Origin: Himantopus leucocephalus
Lineage: Eukaryota; Chordata; Aves; Charadriiformes; Recurvirostridae
Reading direction: 5' to 3'
NCBI GenBank assembly: GCA_003993805.1
Contig: RSEF01000004.1
Span: 15,618,167 to 15,682,166, forward strand
DNA length: 64,000 nt
Below, piece by piece: positions 26,390-41,387 of the stretch. The notes below the pieces were generated by a model, which was not told where the DNA came from, did not search any database, and worked only from the letters and a program-made list of their open reading frames with translations. Numbering within the stretch: position 1 is the stretch's first letter; each line of letters begins with the position of its first letter. A program made the position numbers and the translations under genes.

Positions 26390-29300
26390 ATGACAGAGCG
26401 CAGACCTTGGATTACAGCGTTCCCTCGCTGTAACAATGAGGAGATGAGCAGGGAGAATATTGTTCTCAGTCAATGCCTTTTTGACACCCCCCCCATCTTG
26501 TTGCCACCAAAAGACTGCCCATCACGGGGCTAAACAAGCCATAAGGTGCCATTCCGCATTGCAAACCCAAGCACAGCTCTATTCAATGGTCAGATAAGGA
26601 CCAGGAGACTCCTACTAAACCGTCCTGCATTTCTTTACAGATCCAAGAGCTTTTTTTCGGAGGAGCCCATAATTTGTTATGTTCAGTTTCCCCATACAAA
26701 GAAGCTTCCCTTGGAAAATGTGTCGCGACTATTGCACCAGGCAGACTCTCCCGCATATTTGTATCAATGGATCTAGACAGCCACGTCAAAAGCCCCTTCT
26801 GGGTTTCAGAAGTCATGCAGACCAGAGGCACAAACGTGTGTTGTGTGATGTCAGGGGGCTGATGTAAGGGAGGAGCTAACGCTGTAATTGGGGCTTATGA
26901 GCAAAGGCTGGTGAGTAAACTGGGCACATTCGTGGATGTTGGGTAGATAATGAAATACGTTTTATTGAAACTTAACACCTTAGTCAACAGATCTATAGAG
27001 AGACCAAAAGTTTCCTTGTGTAGGAACACAAACAGAATGTTTTTTCCTACAAATAGTATGTTACAGGCAGTGCACCCAGCTGAATCCCATGCACCCATCA
27101 CTCCTGACTGAAAATACACTGTACAGCGTGCCGAAGGCAGGCAAGTGCTAAGATCACTCCCACAAATTAATAAAGATAATTCCCTGGGAAGCATCTCATA
27201 TAACAGCGCATTCCCGACTTCTCCACCTGTCTATATGTTAAATTACAAGCACGACATGTTTGTGCATGCTGTGATGCAGTTCTTGGCCTGACCCCACCAG
27301 CTCTCCTAGGAACTAACAACAGAATTTATGCTGGCCCAGGAGAAGGAGCTGGTGACTTATTTGCCACTGTCAGATGTCTGGTAGCTGGCACTGCAGCCTG
27401 CGCGCCCTAGCCCTGATGCTATTCATTAGCTCTATGCGATATATCACCCGAGTTCTTCGTTTTACCCCACACCTCCTTCTTATAGATTTAAGATTATCTG
27501 GGGAGGAAGGCAGTGGGGACAGAGGAAAGAAATTCTCAGTTAAATGTAATCATTAACTGAAATGGTCTTTGATTTCTCTGTTGTTTAGTTTAATTAGATG
27601 GAATTCATTTCGAAGGCAGCCGCCAATGTCAAAGGCACGTTAACTATAGCTGTGAGTTATTACTGCATCAATAAAAATAATGAAAAGCTTGGATGCTAGC
27701 AGAGCCATTAGGCTTTGGAGCAGTAACAGCTAGTTTTGTGTTTTCAGACACAATCTTTCTTCCTTATTGTGCCTTTCAAATATTTTCATACTGAGAACTT
27801 GTGGCCAGTTTTTCTCAACTGCTTCTTTTCTTTAGAACCTGCTCTTGCTCCGAGTGTATCATCTAACCAGGTTCAGCCTTCCCTTTTCACTTTGGAACTC
27901 TCCTATTAACATGCAGATGGCTGCTTTGAGTCACACCAAAGGGCACAGGTTCTGTACTGAGTCACACCAATCAGCCTCTTACCCTCTCTGTTACGGTGCT
28001 CGATAGCAAGAACTCGGTGACAACAGGTCGTGCCTATAGACTTCCTTGATACAGATGCCCAGGTTTCAGCAACACCTTCCCGAATTAGCTGAACTTTTTA
28101 AACTCAAGGAAGAACTCAAATACTGCTGGTATGCAGTGGTTAACACTGCAGAAGGGCTACACAGATCTGCTTGCACTTGGGGCTTGCTCTCATCACTTTG
28201 TTGGACTGCACACCTTTGTAACGCTCCACGCTTGCTGGCACAGGCCTTGTCCCTGATGTTGCAGAAAAGGACAGCGTATGCACCCAGAGTATCTGTTACC
28301 ACCACGTAAGCAAGACTTCCTTGTCCAGCCTGTACGTGACTGATCTCCTCACATCCATCCTCAGCTTATAGGTTAGGAGCTAGTGCTGCAAGCCTTAGCA
28401 ATTTTAGCTGGGAAGTCCACAAGCCTCCCCTTCACCTCTGAAAGAAACATAAACCTTTTACTGAAGGAGACGGGATAACATTTCTCACAGCTACAAACCC
28501 CAGATCCTCTGGTCCTGCCACAGGGTACCTCTGCGCACGCTGCCTGCAGGTGAGACATCCACGTAACCACTTCAGCCAAGGCATGAGGAACACCAGCTGC
28601 TTCTAAAACTCTTCTCTTTCTAATTGCCTGCAGAATCTAGCTTTTATGTCGTGAGATATCTGACAACTGATCTGCTACCTTCGACTTAAAAAGTCCTGTC
28701 GGTGACAGCACAGTGCTGACCATGCTAGCCATGAGCTTGTACGTCTAGTAAGTCTCAGCGAGTCTGCAGAAATCAAGGGCCGTTGGTGGTAAGAGCTAAA
28801 CTCTGCCCTGGATTCTGTCTACAGCACAAAGAACCCTATGCGAGTAGGAAAATTAAGCTAAACCACATTGTATCAAGAAAGTTATTGGATTTGGGCAAGA
28901 ATAAAACGTTTTAATGCAACATATAATTTCTGGTTCACAAAAGATTGTCTCTAGGCTGTTGATCTATGATACTCACACAAAAATTAAGGCAGATTTACAC
29001 TCATCAGCTCACCTGAAAGAGGATTTTTGAGGTCAAATTATAAGTTTGCTAATACTATCAAGTGCAGCAGCCTTCCACCAGCAGGTATTGAAGGATTAGC
29101 AACTAAGACTGAAAACTTGCCTTTTGTTCTCTATAGTTCCCTCTTCACAACCATATTCTTCCAGGGTTTATTTCTGTAAAGCCCCTTCTTTTGGAAGACA
29201 TATGGATAGGTATCTGTTGAGATGTCATTGATTCAGAAGGCCTTTGGACCGTCGAAACAAACTGAATCACAGTCATAAATACTGAGATTCCTTTTCTTTT

Positions 29301-30630
29301 TATTCTCATTATTGAGGAATTGCATTTGTAGTCCCATCTGTGAACCAGATTAATTTGGAGCCATCTGCCATGAGCAAATTGCTAATTTTGGCAGATACCA
29401 GAGAGATGCTAGTATCATCCTTATGTAAACATTTGATGTCAGCTCTCATTGTTGTGAAGAAAACAGCTACCCGTAAAGGTGCTTATGGCTACACCATGAA
29501 CGCGTAGTAATTCAGATGACTGATTGTAGCTTCTTAAAGAATGGAAGGAGGGTTCAGCAGTCAGCGCAGACCGTGTCTGGTGTGCTGCAGACACATCCAC
29601 TGTGGCAAAGAGAAAAACAGCGCGAGATCTGTGCAAACTGAGAGCGCTACCCTGCAAACTGGGATGCACGATTAGTGGAGAACCCGGACCACTTCGCAGG
29701 ATTTACACAAGAGGCTATTAAGAAAATGCCTCTGAAGACCTCATCTGGAGTCAAAGGGAAAATTTGTACTGATTTCAGTGGGCTTCAAAATGTCTGGAAA
29801 GACAACTACTACTAATGATAAATTGAAAGTGAATCAAATACGTAGGAAAATGTGAATTTTCAGGCATATATTCCCTGCTCTTTGCTGGTCCAGTTTAGGT
29901 GCAGACTCCAGCTTGGCTGAAAACATAACCCACTGTATTGATGTTTGTATAGTAAAAAAAATTTCTGATATGCCTTTTAGGAAAAAACCCTGCCAAAACT
30001 CAAAGATCGAATAGGTTGAGAGACAGAAGAGTTACCGGAAAAAAGAATTTGTTCAACAGGCTTCATATATACATTCCCTTGCTCCTACGGTAGCACTGAA
30101 CCAAAAAAATGAAAGAAGTAATTTCAAGTTCCCTGTTAATTCCAACCCCACAGGACCCCAGCCAGATCTCTGTACCTATAGAATACTACAAAAAGTCTTG
30201 TTTTGCCATTGTATGTGCTGGACCTGTGCTGTGCACAGCTAACTTTGCAGTTTAACATTCCTACCCCAAAAAGAGATGAGCCACCTGATTCAATAAGCCT
30301 CGGCCAAAGCCAGTACTGCATCTGTGTGTGCTGTTTTTTACTATTTGTATCCTAGCCCCACTCTTTCTGATGATTATTCAGTGGTTTGTAGTCTTATTTA
30401 AATAACATGATACTCATCGTGAGGACTATGGATTGCCATGCCAAGCAGTCTGCAGTACACGTATACTCTTCTGCCACTGTGCAGTACAATATCAGCCTCT
30501 TCACTGTCCTGAAAAGCTAACAATAACTATCAAAGCACCAGATTAGGCTCACGTTTATTTCCTGGAGAATACATATTCACTGACTACAAATCTCCGCAGG
30601 AAAAGCAACACTTGCATACCCTCCAGGTGC

Positions 30631-30672
30631 CATGAATATTAGTCTGTTTTGTTGTTCCTCTTAATATTCATG
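30631..30672. other. Perfect 11-bp inverted repeat (hairpin)
   Basis: Left arm catgaatatta (30631-30641) and right arm taatattcatg (30662-30672) are exact reverse complements separated by 20 bases. It lies within an intron; no associated ORF or repeat family is seen. Confidence 0.9.
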
Positions 30673-33600
30673 AATAGGCTGCTTGCTTTCCAAATGTCTG
30701 TCACCTATTTGTGGAAAAACAAACTATCCTACGATTTAAGTGACCAACCAGCAATACAAAGTGACTGGCCAAAGTGAACCATGGTTTAAAAAAAAAGCTC
30801 GGAGGATTAATTGGAGTAAATTACGTAACATTGGGAAATAACAAGTGAACTTGTAAAAATCACAGAACTAGAATAGCTCTTTTGTTACTTGGTCTATTTT
30901 GAGTAGATAACGGAATTTTCCTTTATTTCCCTGAGAATTCAGTCCTTAGTGCTGTGCCATGTCCACACCACATCCTGCTGAGGTCAGCAAAGCTCCTGCC
31001 TGCGCTGGGGTGGGTGGGCAGGGCTGTGGCAGCCTGCAGCACCCACTGCTCTGCACACACACACAGGCATCTTCCATCCCACTCTGGACCACACTTGCAC
31101 ACTGACAGCAAAAAAAAAAGTGAGAGTGCACCTCGGAGCATGGTGTGGCATATCTGAGGAGAGGTTTGCTCTGATCTGGAGAAGAAAGTGGGCTTTACTC
31201 TTTGCTGGGAGCAAAGCACACCAGCACACGTCTATGGTCTTCCCATGGTATCAAAAGATGCTTGCACCATGGTGACTGTCTCACTGAACCCAAAATCTCC
31301 CATAGGTGACAGTATCTTTCAAAACAGCTGTAACTTTATTAACCATAGAGTTATTCTGGCTGTAACTGGTGAAGTCTTCTCCCCAGCTTTATCAAGAGAC
31401 TGACAGCAGTACACAAAACTGTGGCTGTAAGTTGTCAGGACTGGGCAAAAACAGGTTTGAGGAGAAATGTTAAGTTCTTAAAATAGCCCGTGAGCCTTGC
31501 TTGGAGGTAAACCTAAAAGGAAATACATCTACTTGAACACATCACTGTTCAGCACACTCATCTATCATGTGCTTTGTAGCAGCCTTTAGAGAGAGGTGGT
31601 TCATGCTCCTGGCTCTCATACGCTCCGCATGTAAACAGAGCAATTTCTTCCTCTCCCGAGACACCCCTTACACGCACGGCTGCAGTGTGGGAGAAGCGTG
31701 TTGTTATAGTTACTGGCTATGACTTACCCCTGCCATTGTCATGGTGTTTTCAGTAAATGGCGCTTGAACAGCAGTCTAGCAGAGGTTTGCAGAATAATGG
31801 CTGCCTGCGTTCACTTAATAACAGGACACAAGCATCTCTGCCGCCCAGTCTCTTCATCCCTGTCCCTTACATCGTGAGTAAGACCCTGATTCTCTTACAT
31901 AAGGAATGCAACAAAGGTCACTTCTTATATTTGCAAGTTTTTTTTACTTCTGCTCCCTGGAAAGGTCATCATCAGAGCTCTTCTCCTCGGGCAGCTCTCA
32001 AGAGAGAGGCACGGAGCACCCAGGACACATCACCTTTTACAGACTCTGTGGCTGGTGAGCGAAACTGCTTTGCAGGTCAAATCTGTAAGGGGCCATGGTT
32101 TTCTACCTTGTTTTGGGTGTATCTTTCGCTAGCTAGATACAGTCGCTGTAACCCCACAAGAGGCTGGCATAATGCAACCTTTAACATTTTCGGTCAGGAT
32201 TGTGGTACGATGATAAGATTGTGGGAGTGAGCGAAGATACATGCCCATAAAATGGATTATGCGGAATGATGCTACTCAGCTGCTTTTGAGATGCAAAGAC
32301 AACAATTAACTGAGCTGATGTGAGCAGACACAAATAGGAACAGCTCTTCATGCCTGGCAGTTAGAGAAACAAGACTTCAGTATACAGTCAAATAATAACC
32401 TCTTAGAGGCAGACAGCAGGAAAACGGGAACCAACAGGTTTTCACAGACCCCAGACTCAGATGAATGAAGGCAATGTATTGAACATTTAAGAGAGAGCAA
32501 TCAGAAGATGCTTCTTCTGCACGTTTGCCCAGAGTGCAGCAAAGACAGACAGCCCCTAGTTGGAAAGCGGCTGCTACACCTGAGTCAAGGAGCTGCCTTC
32601 ACACAGGTTTGCTCAGGCAAACTGAACCTTGTGTAAATTTAATGAATAGATTATACTAAACCTTACATATAAGAAGTGCTATGATGCTTTCTTACATATT
32701 TCTCAGCCAGACAGAAACCCTTCCATGAAGTGTGATTTTTTGTTACTACTCAACCAGAAAAGCAGGTTTTCTATAAGTTTTAGAACATATAAGTAGCTGA
32801 TTAGGACAAAGATGTGCTGATCTGATTTATCGGGCGCTTTTTGTGAAAGCAATTAGGTATGGGATTCCCACGGACTTTCTGAGACAGGGTCCAGCAAAAA
32901 TGATTACTGAATGTATATCAATACTGCTGCGGAATTAGCATCAGGAACCCCTCCTATATTAGCTTTGTGATTTGACAAGCTAACAAACTTTGTTCCAGCT
33001 ATGCTTAACTAAGCAATTCTTTCCATTTAATGTTATATCACTATATATGAAATAAATGTTAATTACCATCACTGCATGAACAAGCACTGAAACTGCTGAA
33101 ATGGAAGTCCAGTCCTGCAGCCCTCTACCGGCAAACACTTCCTGCAGTCTACAGAAGAGCCTGAACCACGGCCAGGGAAGTTAATCCTAGTTTGTACATA
33201 GGAACTTGCATCAAGCCAGTACTAGCCTAAAACATACTGATGAAATCTGGTCTTGTAACAAACCTGGTAAATAAAGCTGAAACTGGCACTGCATCTCTTC
33301 TCCCACACACGTGTTCTCCTTCAAGTTGTAAACTTTGCAGCAGATACAAACCTAGCTACAGAAGGATAGCTGCACACTGGCATAAAGAAAAATGTAACAG
33401 ACCTACTATGAAATGTATTGCTGAACCAGAGACGTTGGAGATGAATTTCAGCTGCAATAAATCAACCTTATTTCATGGACCTCTGTCCAGTTAAGCCAGC
33501 AAGGCTGTGAATTTGAGGGAACACAAGTTCTGGTATTCAAGAGATCTTCTAGAAATCCGCATGAATCCCATCACTTGCTTTCCCTGACATGTCAGGAGAA

Positions 33601-34091
33601 ACTTGTCATAAACATGCAATAATTACTGGCAGTTCCTCATGCTACTTAAAAAAGCTTTCCTTCTATTGTACTTTCTGTCCTGTTGGCCTATAGGATGGTC
33701 AAACTTTCTAGAAGACCAAGAAAACAACAGCTCATTATCCATGTATGGTCCGTATTTTGCTACTTACATTTTGTCAGACTAAAACCTAGTACTAACATTT
33801 CAATTTTTAGGTCTGATAGAAGAGATTCTTCATCTCTCTAGTGCTTAAACCACATATTAGAATCACATTGCTACAGCATGCAGAATGCTGCTGTTTCTAA
33901 GTCTTAAGCTGAGCACTCTTTAATGTTGTCACGGTTCATCCTTTTTGTTTGCTTTGGCTACATAAAATTACTATTGAAAAAACTATGTACTAAGGGGCCT
34001 ATCCACTGAAAACTTTTTCTGCTATGATTGACTGATATTAATCATTTTCTTCTTTCACACACAGAGGGATGTGTTCAAGTAGACCTCAAAC

Positions 34092-34135
34092 CAAGGCTTG
34101 ATATATAAGGATAACAAGGCTTGATATATAAGGAT
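34092..34135. repeat. 23-bp tandem duplication
   Basis: caaggcttgatatataagga plus one base is repeated exactly with a period of 23 bases (copies at 34092 and 34115). It looks like a simple local duplication. Confidence 0.95.
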
Positions 34136-34234
34136 TATCCAAGTTTTCCTTTCTCAGCAGTGAACACGCAAAAATTGTCAGTGGTCAGTAATGTACATGA
34201 ACTATTGCAGTTATTGGCAGCTGTACTTGTGAAT

Positions 34235-34270
34235 GAAAAGAAGCAAAAAAGAAAAAGAAAAAAAGAAAAG
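34235..34270. repeat. A/G-rich low-complexity tract
   Basis: A run of A with scattered G (aaaaaagaaaaagaaa and similar); low-complexity sequence. Confidence 0.9.
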
Positions 34271-34872
34271 TTAGGGACAGTGTGATATGTGACACTTGAA
34301 GTGACAGCATTCAGACTTCGTGGGTTTTCACAAAGGTCCTTATGTAACTTACTGATGGCTTTGTAGCTAAGGATCCTTCCTACAAGTCATAGCTGTTCAT
34401 TGCTCAGATATATAGTGGCTCAGCTCATGCTGTAACGTTATGTACTGCCTCAGCATTTCTGAACCAGAGCTCTCTGGAGATGGAGACCAGGGTGATTTGT
34501 CTGTACTATGGCTAAGTACTGAAACCTAACAGGCTGCTTGCTTGCTTACAGTTACTTATAAGCTTGTGTGTTTTCAGGGTTTACTTATGAAAAGCAATTC
34601 CACTTATTATCAGTACAACAGCATGGCAATAGTTCATATTTATAGATTGTAATATAATTTCAGACAGCCCCAAATTCCTTTACAAAGTGCACGTCTATAA
34701 ATCAACCTATAAATCAGTACGTTCACAACCACTGTAAGACTGGAAAGAACACTGAGTGAAATTGAAAATTCTGAGTATTTAAGTCAGGCAGAACATGTTT
34801 GCTCAGACTGGAAAGTTATCATCCAAACAGGACTGCCCACGTCTACTCTGGGCATTTAAAGCAATGGATCTA

Positions 34873-35376
<504 letters not shown>

Positions 35377-38300
35377 CTGTGGGTGAAGAAGAAGCACGCG
35401 TAAGTGACAAAACAGACGAACAATCTGTTCCTCACAGGGGACAAATTTCCAAAGGTCCATCACGGTAAAACTTCCGATCCCTTTTTAAGCTGTTTTATTC
35501 TCAACACAGTGACGGTAGCACGCCCTGAGCAACCCCACAGTAAAAGGCTATCTGAAAAAATAGAGGTTACACGACTGCTCAGAAGGGGTATGCAGAATGA
35601 CAGACACTCAGTATATTTCTAAGTCTGGTTTAAACACTATGCCATTGAGTTCTTTTATCTGGTCAGAAGCATGATCTTGTTTTTTTATGGATAATCTATT
35701 GCACGTGCAAATAGGTGGATTTCTCATCTTTGCTTTATTTCCCGCTCAATGTTTTTCTCACTTCCCTCCTTTTTCACTGCTGAGCCAGGTGCTCAGCATC
35801 TCTGAACTGTCAGTGATGGGAGCTGCTGATTTACACCCTCCTATTAACAGTAATAAGATTTTTTTTTGTTGTTGTTGCTTCTTCTCTGCTTCCATCTCTT
35901 AAAATAGGCTTTGATTTTTCCCTAATGTTTACTCTTTGTCTAGGTCACAGTTTTATTTTTAAAGCTTGCATGTTTTTAAACATATTTTCTCACTCTCCTC
36001 ATTTATAAATAGGTCCTAAAGCCGGGCTGATGTAGAAAGCCACCACCCTTGCTCTCCAGAGGCAGTGATGTTGTTTATGGTCTAGGAAAATGAGAAGTAA
36101 ATCCTGCCCTGGAACAAGTGTAGTGAACTGAATGAATTGCTGTTCCTTCCCACAGCTTAAAGAGCCCAGAAGGTGGCCGAAGTCATAGGAAACATGGGCT
36201 GAACAGGTATTTACACGTAAGGAAAAAAGGAACTATGCTTATCTACCTCTGTTTGGCATTGACGAACCACACCAAATCAGGACCAGGGGACACCAGCAGC
36301 TGTAACTAATTGGATGACTTCTTCCATCTCCTTGCCCAAAGCTCAATGGTTTCCTGCAGCCAATTACCCAGAGTTTTGTTCCATTTTAGTGCCCTATCCA
36401 GGGAAAAGAGGAAGTTTTGATAAAGAGATAATGAGAAGGAGGATCTTATGGTTCAGGTGCCGAAACAGGAGTGAGACGCCATGGGTTCTTTTTTTACCAT
36501 CCCACTGCATGCCATAAGGCAACCGTGTTCAGCAGAACCAATTTGCATTTTGCCTTCAGCTCCAGTGTAATGGGCCCAGTGCGGCGGGAGTGGGTGGATC
36601 TGAGCTCCAGCCCAGCTGACACTGCAAAATAGTGGGTGGTTGTAGCACACAGCAAAGTTACGTCTGCGAATTTCCTGGGGAGCCAGGGATCTGTAACGAC
36701 GAGTTTGGCATCTCAAAAAATGTGCTCTCTTAGTATCCTGGTTTCCTGCAAGTACGAGAAAAGTTTTTGTTTGTTATATTTCCAAAGTTACAGCTCTCTG
36801 CACATATGCTTCAACCTGAAGACGCACGCAAAAGCGTTAGAGTCAAAAAGACCTACGATCTGAATAGAAACCATCATAAATATATTGGCTTATTTTCTAT
36901 GGAAACATTATGCCACTAAAGCTTTTAGAACTAAGGAACAATCTTGAGTGATTTAGGAGCTTGAAGTCTCAATAAAATACATGTATCACCAACTACTCTG
37001 ACTTTCAAAAGGACTCAGGATCACAGGTGATTTTTCAAATTTTGTTTTTGAAAACGTTGTCCCTGTGGGGTCTAGCCAATGCCCACTGAAATACTGACAA
37101 GACACAAAAGGATGCAGAACAGGTCTGATAACAAGTAAGGACCAAAGAGATCTTTGGGAAAGTAAGGATAAGCCCAAATGGGAAGGGAAATTTTGTCCTC
37201 ATGTGACAATCCCGGTCTCAGGACCAGGGAACACCAACTGGTGGGACTGGTGGCAGAGGACAGTAGCCACTGTGTGGACGTCTCCAAGGGGGAATCTGTT
37301 GGCTCCAAAAAACCTGAGGGATTCTCGTTACAAGTGCAGCTGCTAAAGTGGAACTGGATATTTTTCATTGCTCCTCAGTTTAATTTAATGTTTTGTAGAT
37401 GGTGAGTAACATTTGCAATGAGTTATAATAAATGTCACCTTATGAAACATCATGCCAGAATTGGATCCCTTTCCTTTCCAACAATTTTGTAGAAAGAAAA
37501 GAAAGCTTCAGATATCCTAACTTCTCAGTGAGATCTCATCTCCCAGTACAACCCCAGTCCAAGAAAGCGTTTTGGTAATACTTCAAGCACATAAGAAGCT
37601 GCAATAAAACCAAAAAGGAAAGACTCACAAAATTAATGATTTGCACTGAATTATTCTCATGCTATCATCTGTGTAGCCTAACAAACACACACTGCTGACT
37701 GGGTTTGGAAATGATAGCATGCAGTATCAAAACAAATATATGTATGTCTGGTTTCCATGAAAGATTTCAGCAAAACCTTTAGCTGTTGTGCCGCCCCTCA
37801 GCCTGAGATCCAGCACAATTACAGATGGACCTTCCAAACTTGATGTCTTTCTCTTCCAAAACTGGCTAACAGAGCATCAGTCAAACATGTGGGTGGAACA
37901 AACGAGCCCAAGGATCACTGCTCTCTAGTCGTCGCTTCCCAATACCACCGATCTCCTGGAGGCAGCATCTCTTGATGAAAGAAACAGACAGTGCTGGAGG
38001 ACCCTAGACCACTTGTTTGTTGCAGAATGCTACTGTCTCCTGCTCAACAGTTAAAAAATGGCAAAAATATTGATGAAATCCAGGTAAGAAAAGGGGTAGG
38101 CAATTCATAAGTGCCTAGAGAGAAGAAACAATGAAGTACTTGAAAGGTAGCGAAAATAGAAACATGGTCACATTAAAATTTTGGAATCTGTGCAGAGAGC
38201 CTGAAAATGCACATTTTCTATATGAACTCTCTCACAAAGAGGCATTTTCTGCTACTTGAGTTAATATTTGGGGCAAGGAAAATTTTTTCCAGTCTATGCC

Positions 38301-38740
38301 TGATTGCAGATGCATCAGACAATATCCAATGATTGGCTAACGCAATGGTGATACCTGCAGCACAAACAGGTGTAGAAAAACTAAGAGAACCACATGACAA
38401 ACCACACAAGATAAAGGGAAAGAGGACTTACCACTCAATTTGGACTCTATCACCTCTCTCCAGTTTGGTCACCCGTCTCCCTGAACTGTTAGTCCAAACT
38501 TTCAAGCCATTTCAGCCTGACACCACTTCTATGTTGCCTGGCACATAAATGAGAGCTTTAGCCTGTAAAAAGCAGCCATACCTGGCAGAAACAGCTTGTC
38601 TGATTTGGGAAAGGAAGGTTTCCAGCCACATTACTTTGTCTAATAGCACAAAATACTTTTTCTATCCTTGCAAAAATTTCTCTGCATCTTCCAACACTCA
38701 GTTCAGAGGTACCTATCCCCTGCACCAACAGGGCCACTTT

Positions 38741-38760
38741 TTTCACTCTGAAGAGTGAAA
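38741..38760. other. Perfect 9-bp inverted repeat with 2-base centre
   Basis: tttcactct (38741-38749), two bases, then agagtgaaa (38752-38760). Small; likely chance, recorded for completeness. Confidence 0.85.
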
Positions 38761-41357
38761 TGGCATCACAGCTGCCACAGATGGGTTTGTTGGGATCTCC
38801 TGCTGCTTGCTTTTGGACTGGACTCCTGGATGGACACGTTACAGTCACAAGGGAATTGTATTACTTCAGTTGAGGGCTGAAAACAACGGCTTTTGCTGAA
38901 AACTAAGAAGTGGCTTTATGCCTGTCACCGTCTGTATGAAATCTACAGTCAGCACTCTCTACAGACTGTCCTCAACGCCCTTGCGTGTCTCCCACCCTGG
39001 ATCACGACTTGATACCAAACGACCAGTTCATCACACTGATGTTTCATGCCCAGGTGCACCAGAGATCGCTTCAGCACCAAGGGGGAAGAGACAACAGAAA
39101 GAATGAAAATTAGCTTTCCTTTCGAATGTTTCTGCCGGAGAGATCATGAAAATTGCAAAAAGTTTAGAGTGATGTGTGGTAGCACAGGAAAAGGCGAGGG
39201 AGGGCAGCCTGAGCGATGTGTAAGAAGCAGTGAGGAGAGGGGAAGGATAAAGAAGGGCGGGGGAGCAGCAGTAGCCATTAGAGAGGTTGTTAATGAATAT
39301 AGGCAGGCAAAGGTCACTCAGCAGCGCTGCCTTTTGCCACTAAAAATTCCATGAGTTTTCACTACAAACTTTTTGGGATCTCTTGGCAGTTGACCACCCC
39401 TCGTTTCCCACTTTACACACACAGCGCAATCCCACATGCCCCTGTCTCATGGGAATCAGAATGACCTGTATGAAATGGGATGAGTATAACTGAAAGGGTG
39501 GGAGCCAGTGCCAGTTTACATGCATGTAGTCTCTAGGTCCATTACAAAATAGGACCTTCCTGGCTTTTAGTTGCTTTTATCATCGTTTGACTTTTCATGA
39601 TGCAGATTAAGAGGTGGAAAAGCACCATTGCTCTTGATTGCTGAGCTCTCTGCGCAATGGAAGCAGCAGAGACTTGTAGGGGTATTGAATTTAGTTACAG
39701 GAGCTCATCGCTCCCAGCTGATGAGAGCATCTGACTACCTGAGGAACAAATCAAATACTGGATCTTGAATACAAGATCAATAGACGAGAGGTACCTTTCC
39801 CACTTGACGGGACTCAGTACAAACAGCCAACTCGCATCACACGTTAGAGCAGACAACAAAACACCCCATCTGCCAAGTTGCAAATAGAGCGGTTGGTTGT
39901 TCCCTCCTACTGGAGATTCACTCCGACACATGTTGGCAAAACTCTGTGTGCGGCTTTAAATGTCGCTACATCTCCTGCCTCGGATCTGCAGAAGGGTGTA
40001 TGTGCTGGAAAGCCTGCCTGTATTTTCTAGTTGTATCAGCCCAATAAAAGAACTGATCTCTTGCAACACACCTTAACTCCACTGCTTCCCTCCATCCTTC
40101 TCTTCAAGTCTATTTTTTCTTTTTAGTATTTCAGGGAGAGTATTTTCCTCATTTTGCATTTCTAATCTGGACTTCAGGTCTGGAAATCACGGACCATAAC
40201 TGCTAAAACGGCCTGACTCTTCAATCATGCTCAGAGGCTGTGTGCTCAGTAATATTGATCTTTTTTAAAAAGGTTATAAACCTGAGTTATGAAATAGTCC
40301 AGAAGGGCCACTTAGGTAAATAGTATTACATGTAGTTAATGGACCAATTGAATTTGTGATTGGATCTTTCTTTTAAGTGCTTTAGATCTTATTTACTAAC
40401 AATGCCTGACTGAGCTTATACCTCCCACAGTTTGAGGAAATAAAACTGACTTTGTAACATTCTGCAATTCCTTTTTTTTTTTCCTGCAAACATACCCTCT
40501 TGTTCCAGAAAATTGCCTTTTCCATGGAGTTCAGCGGGAACAAGATTGCAACCCTAAGTCTTACTGCTTCTCATGATGTCTCTGCATCACACTCACCACC
40601 TTTTTGGTCAGAAGCAGAAATTTTTCCTCATCCTTTTAAATCCAAAAGAGCTACTACTGAATAAATGTACAACCTCAGAAGTATTTTAAAATTATAAAAT
40701 TGCAATGACATTCTGGTGTGTATGGCTGTGTAAATTCCCTTTAGCAAAGGCCCCATGGTCTCAGGAGGTTTATATTCAGCTCGTAAGTTATACAAGATAT
40801 ATCATTCCCCTGGAATAAGTGCTTTCCAAAACTTGCAGGGTTGCAGTACAACTCAAAAATGAGAAATCGACAGCTAATAAAATTGGAGATGAGTAATCTA
40901 GTTTCATTACCCAAGATGAGTGAAAGGGAGAGCACTAATAGAGTATGTGATAAAAATGCAAAGCTGCAGTCGTTCATGATTCACATTGGAGGATATGTCC
41001 TTAGAAGAAGCTGAGAAAAATTCTTCTTAGAATGCTTTTCACTCGTCATCACTTCAGGCATAGTTAAGAATACATATAGTCACTGGAACACTGCATATAA
41101 CCTTCTAATCTAAGAAGTGTTTGTAAAAGAAGACAACCTCAAACTTCAGATTATAAGTTTACAGGAGCCAAAAGAAAATTCTTTGCCAGTAACTCAAATG
41201 TCATAATTTGACTCAAGTCCCAGCTGCAATGCTTAACTTCCTGGAGAGGGTGACAATTATCGAAGATATATATGTTTGATTTGGAAAGGCCAACTCTTTG
41301 GTATAAATCTCTTCCGCTGCATAATCAATTGATGAGTCATGATGAACCACATATGGA

Positions 41358-41387
41358 TGTGTGTGTATATATATATATGTATATATA
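41358..41387. repeat. TG/TA microsatellite
   Basis: A mixed (TG)n(TA)n dinucleotide tract with one interruption. Confidence 0.95.

Noticed and set aside
31757..32230. 157-codon plus-strand frame
   Set aside because: No recognisable domain, low-complexity start, no splice or frame continuation; consistent with chance.
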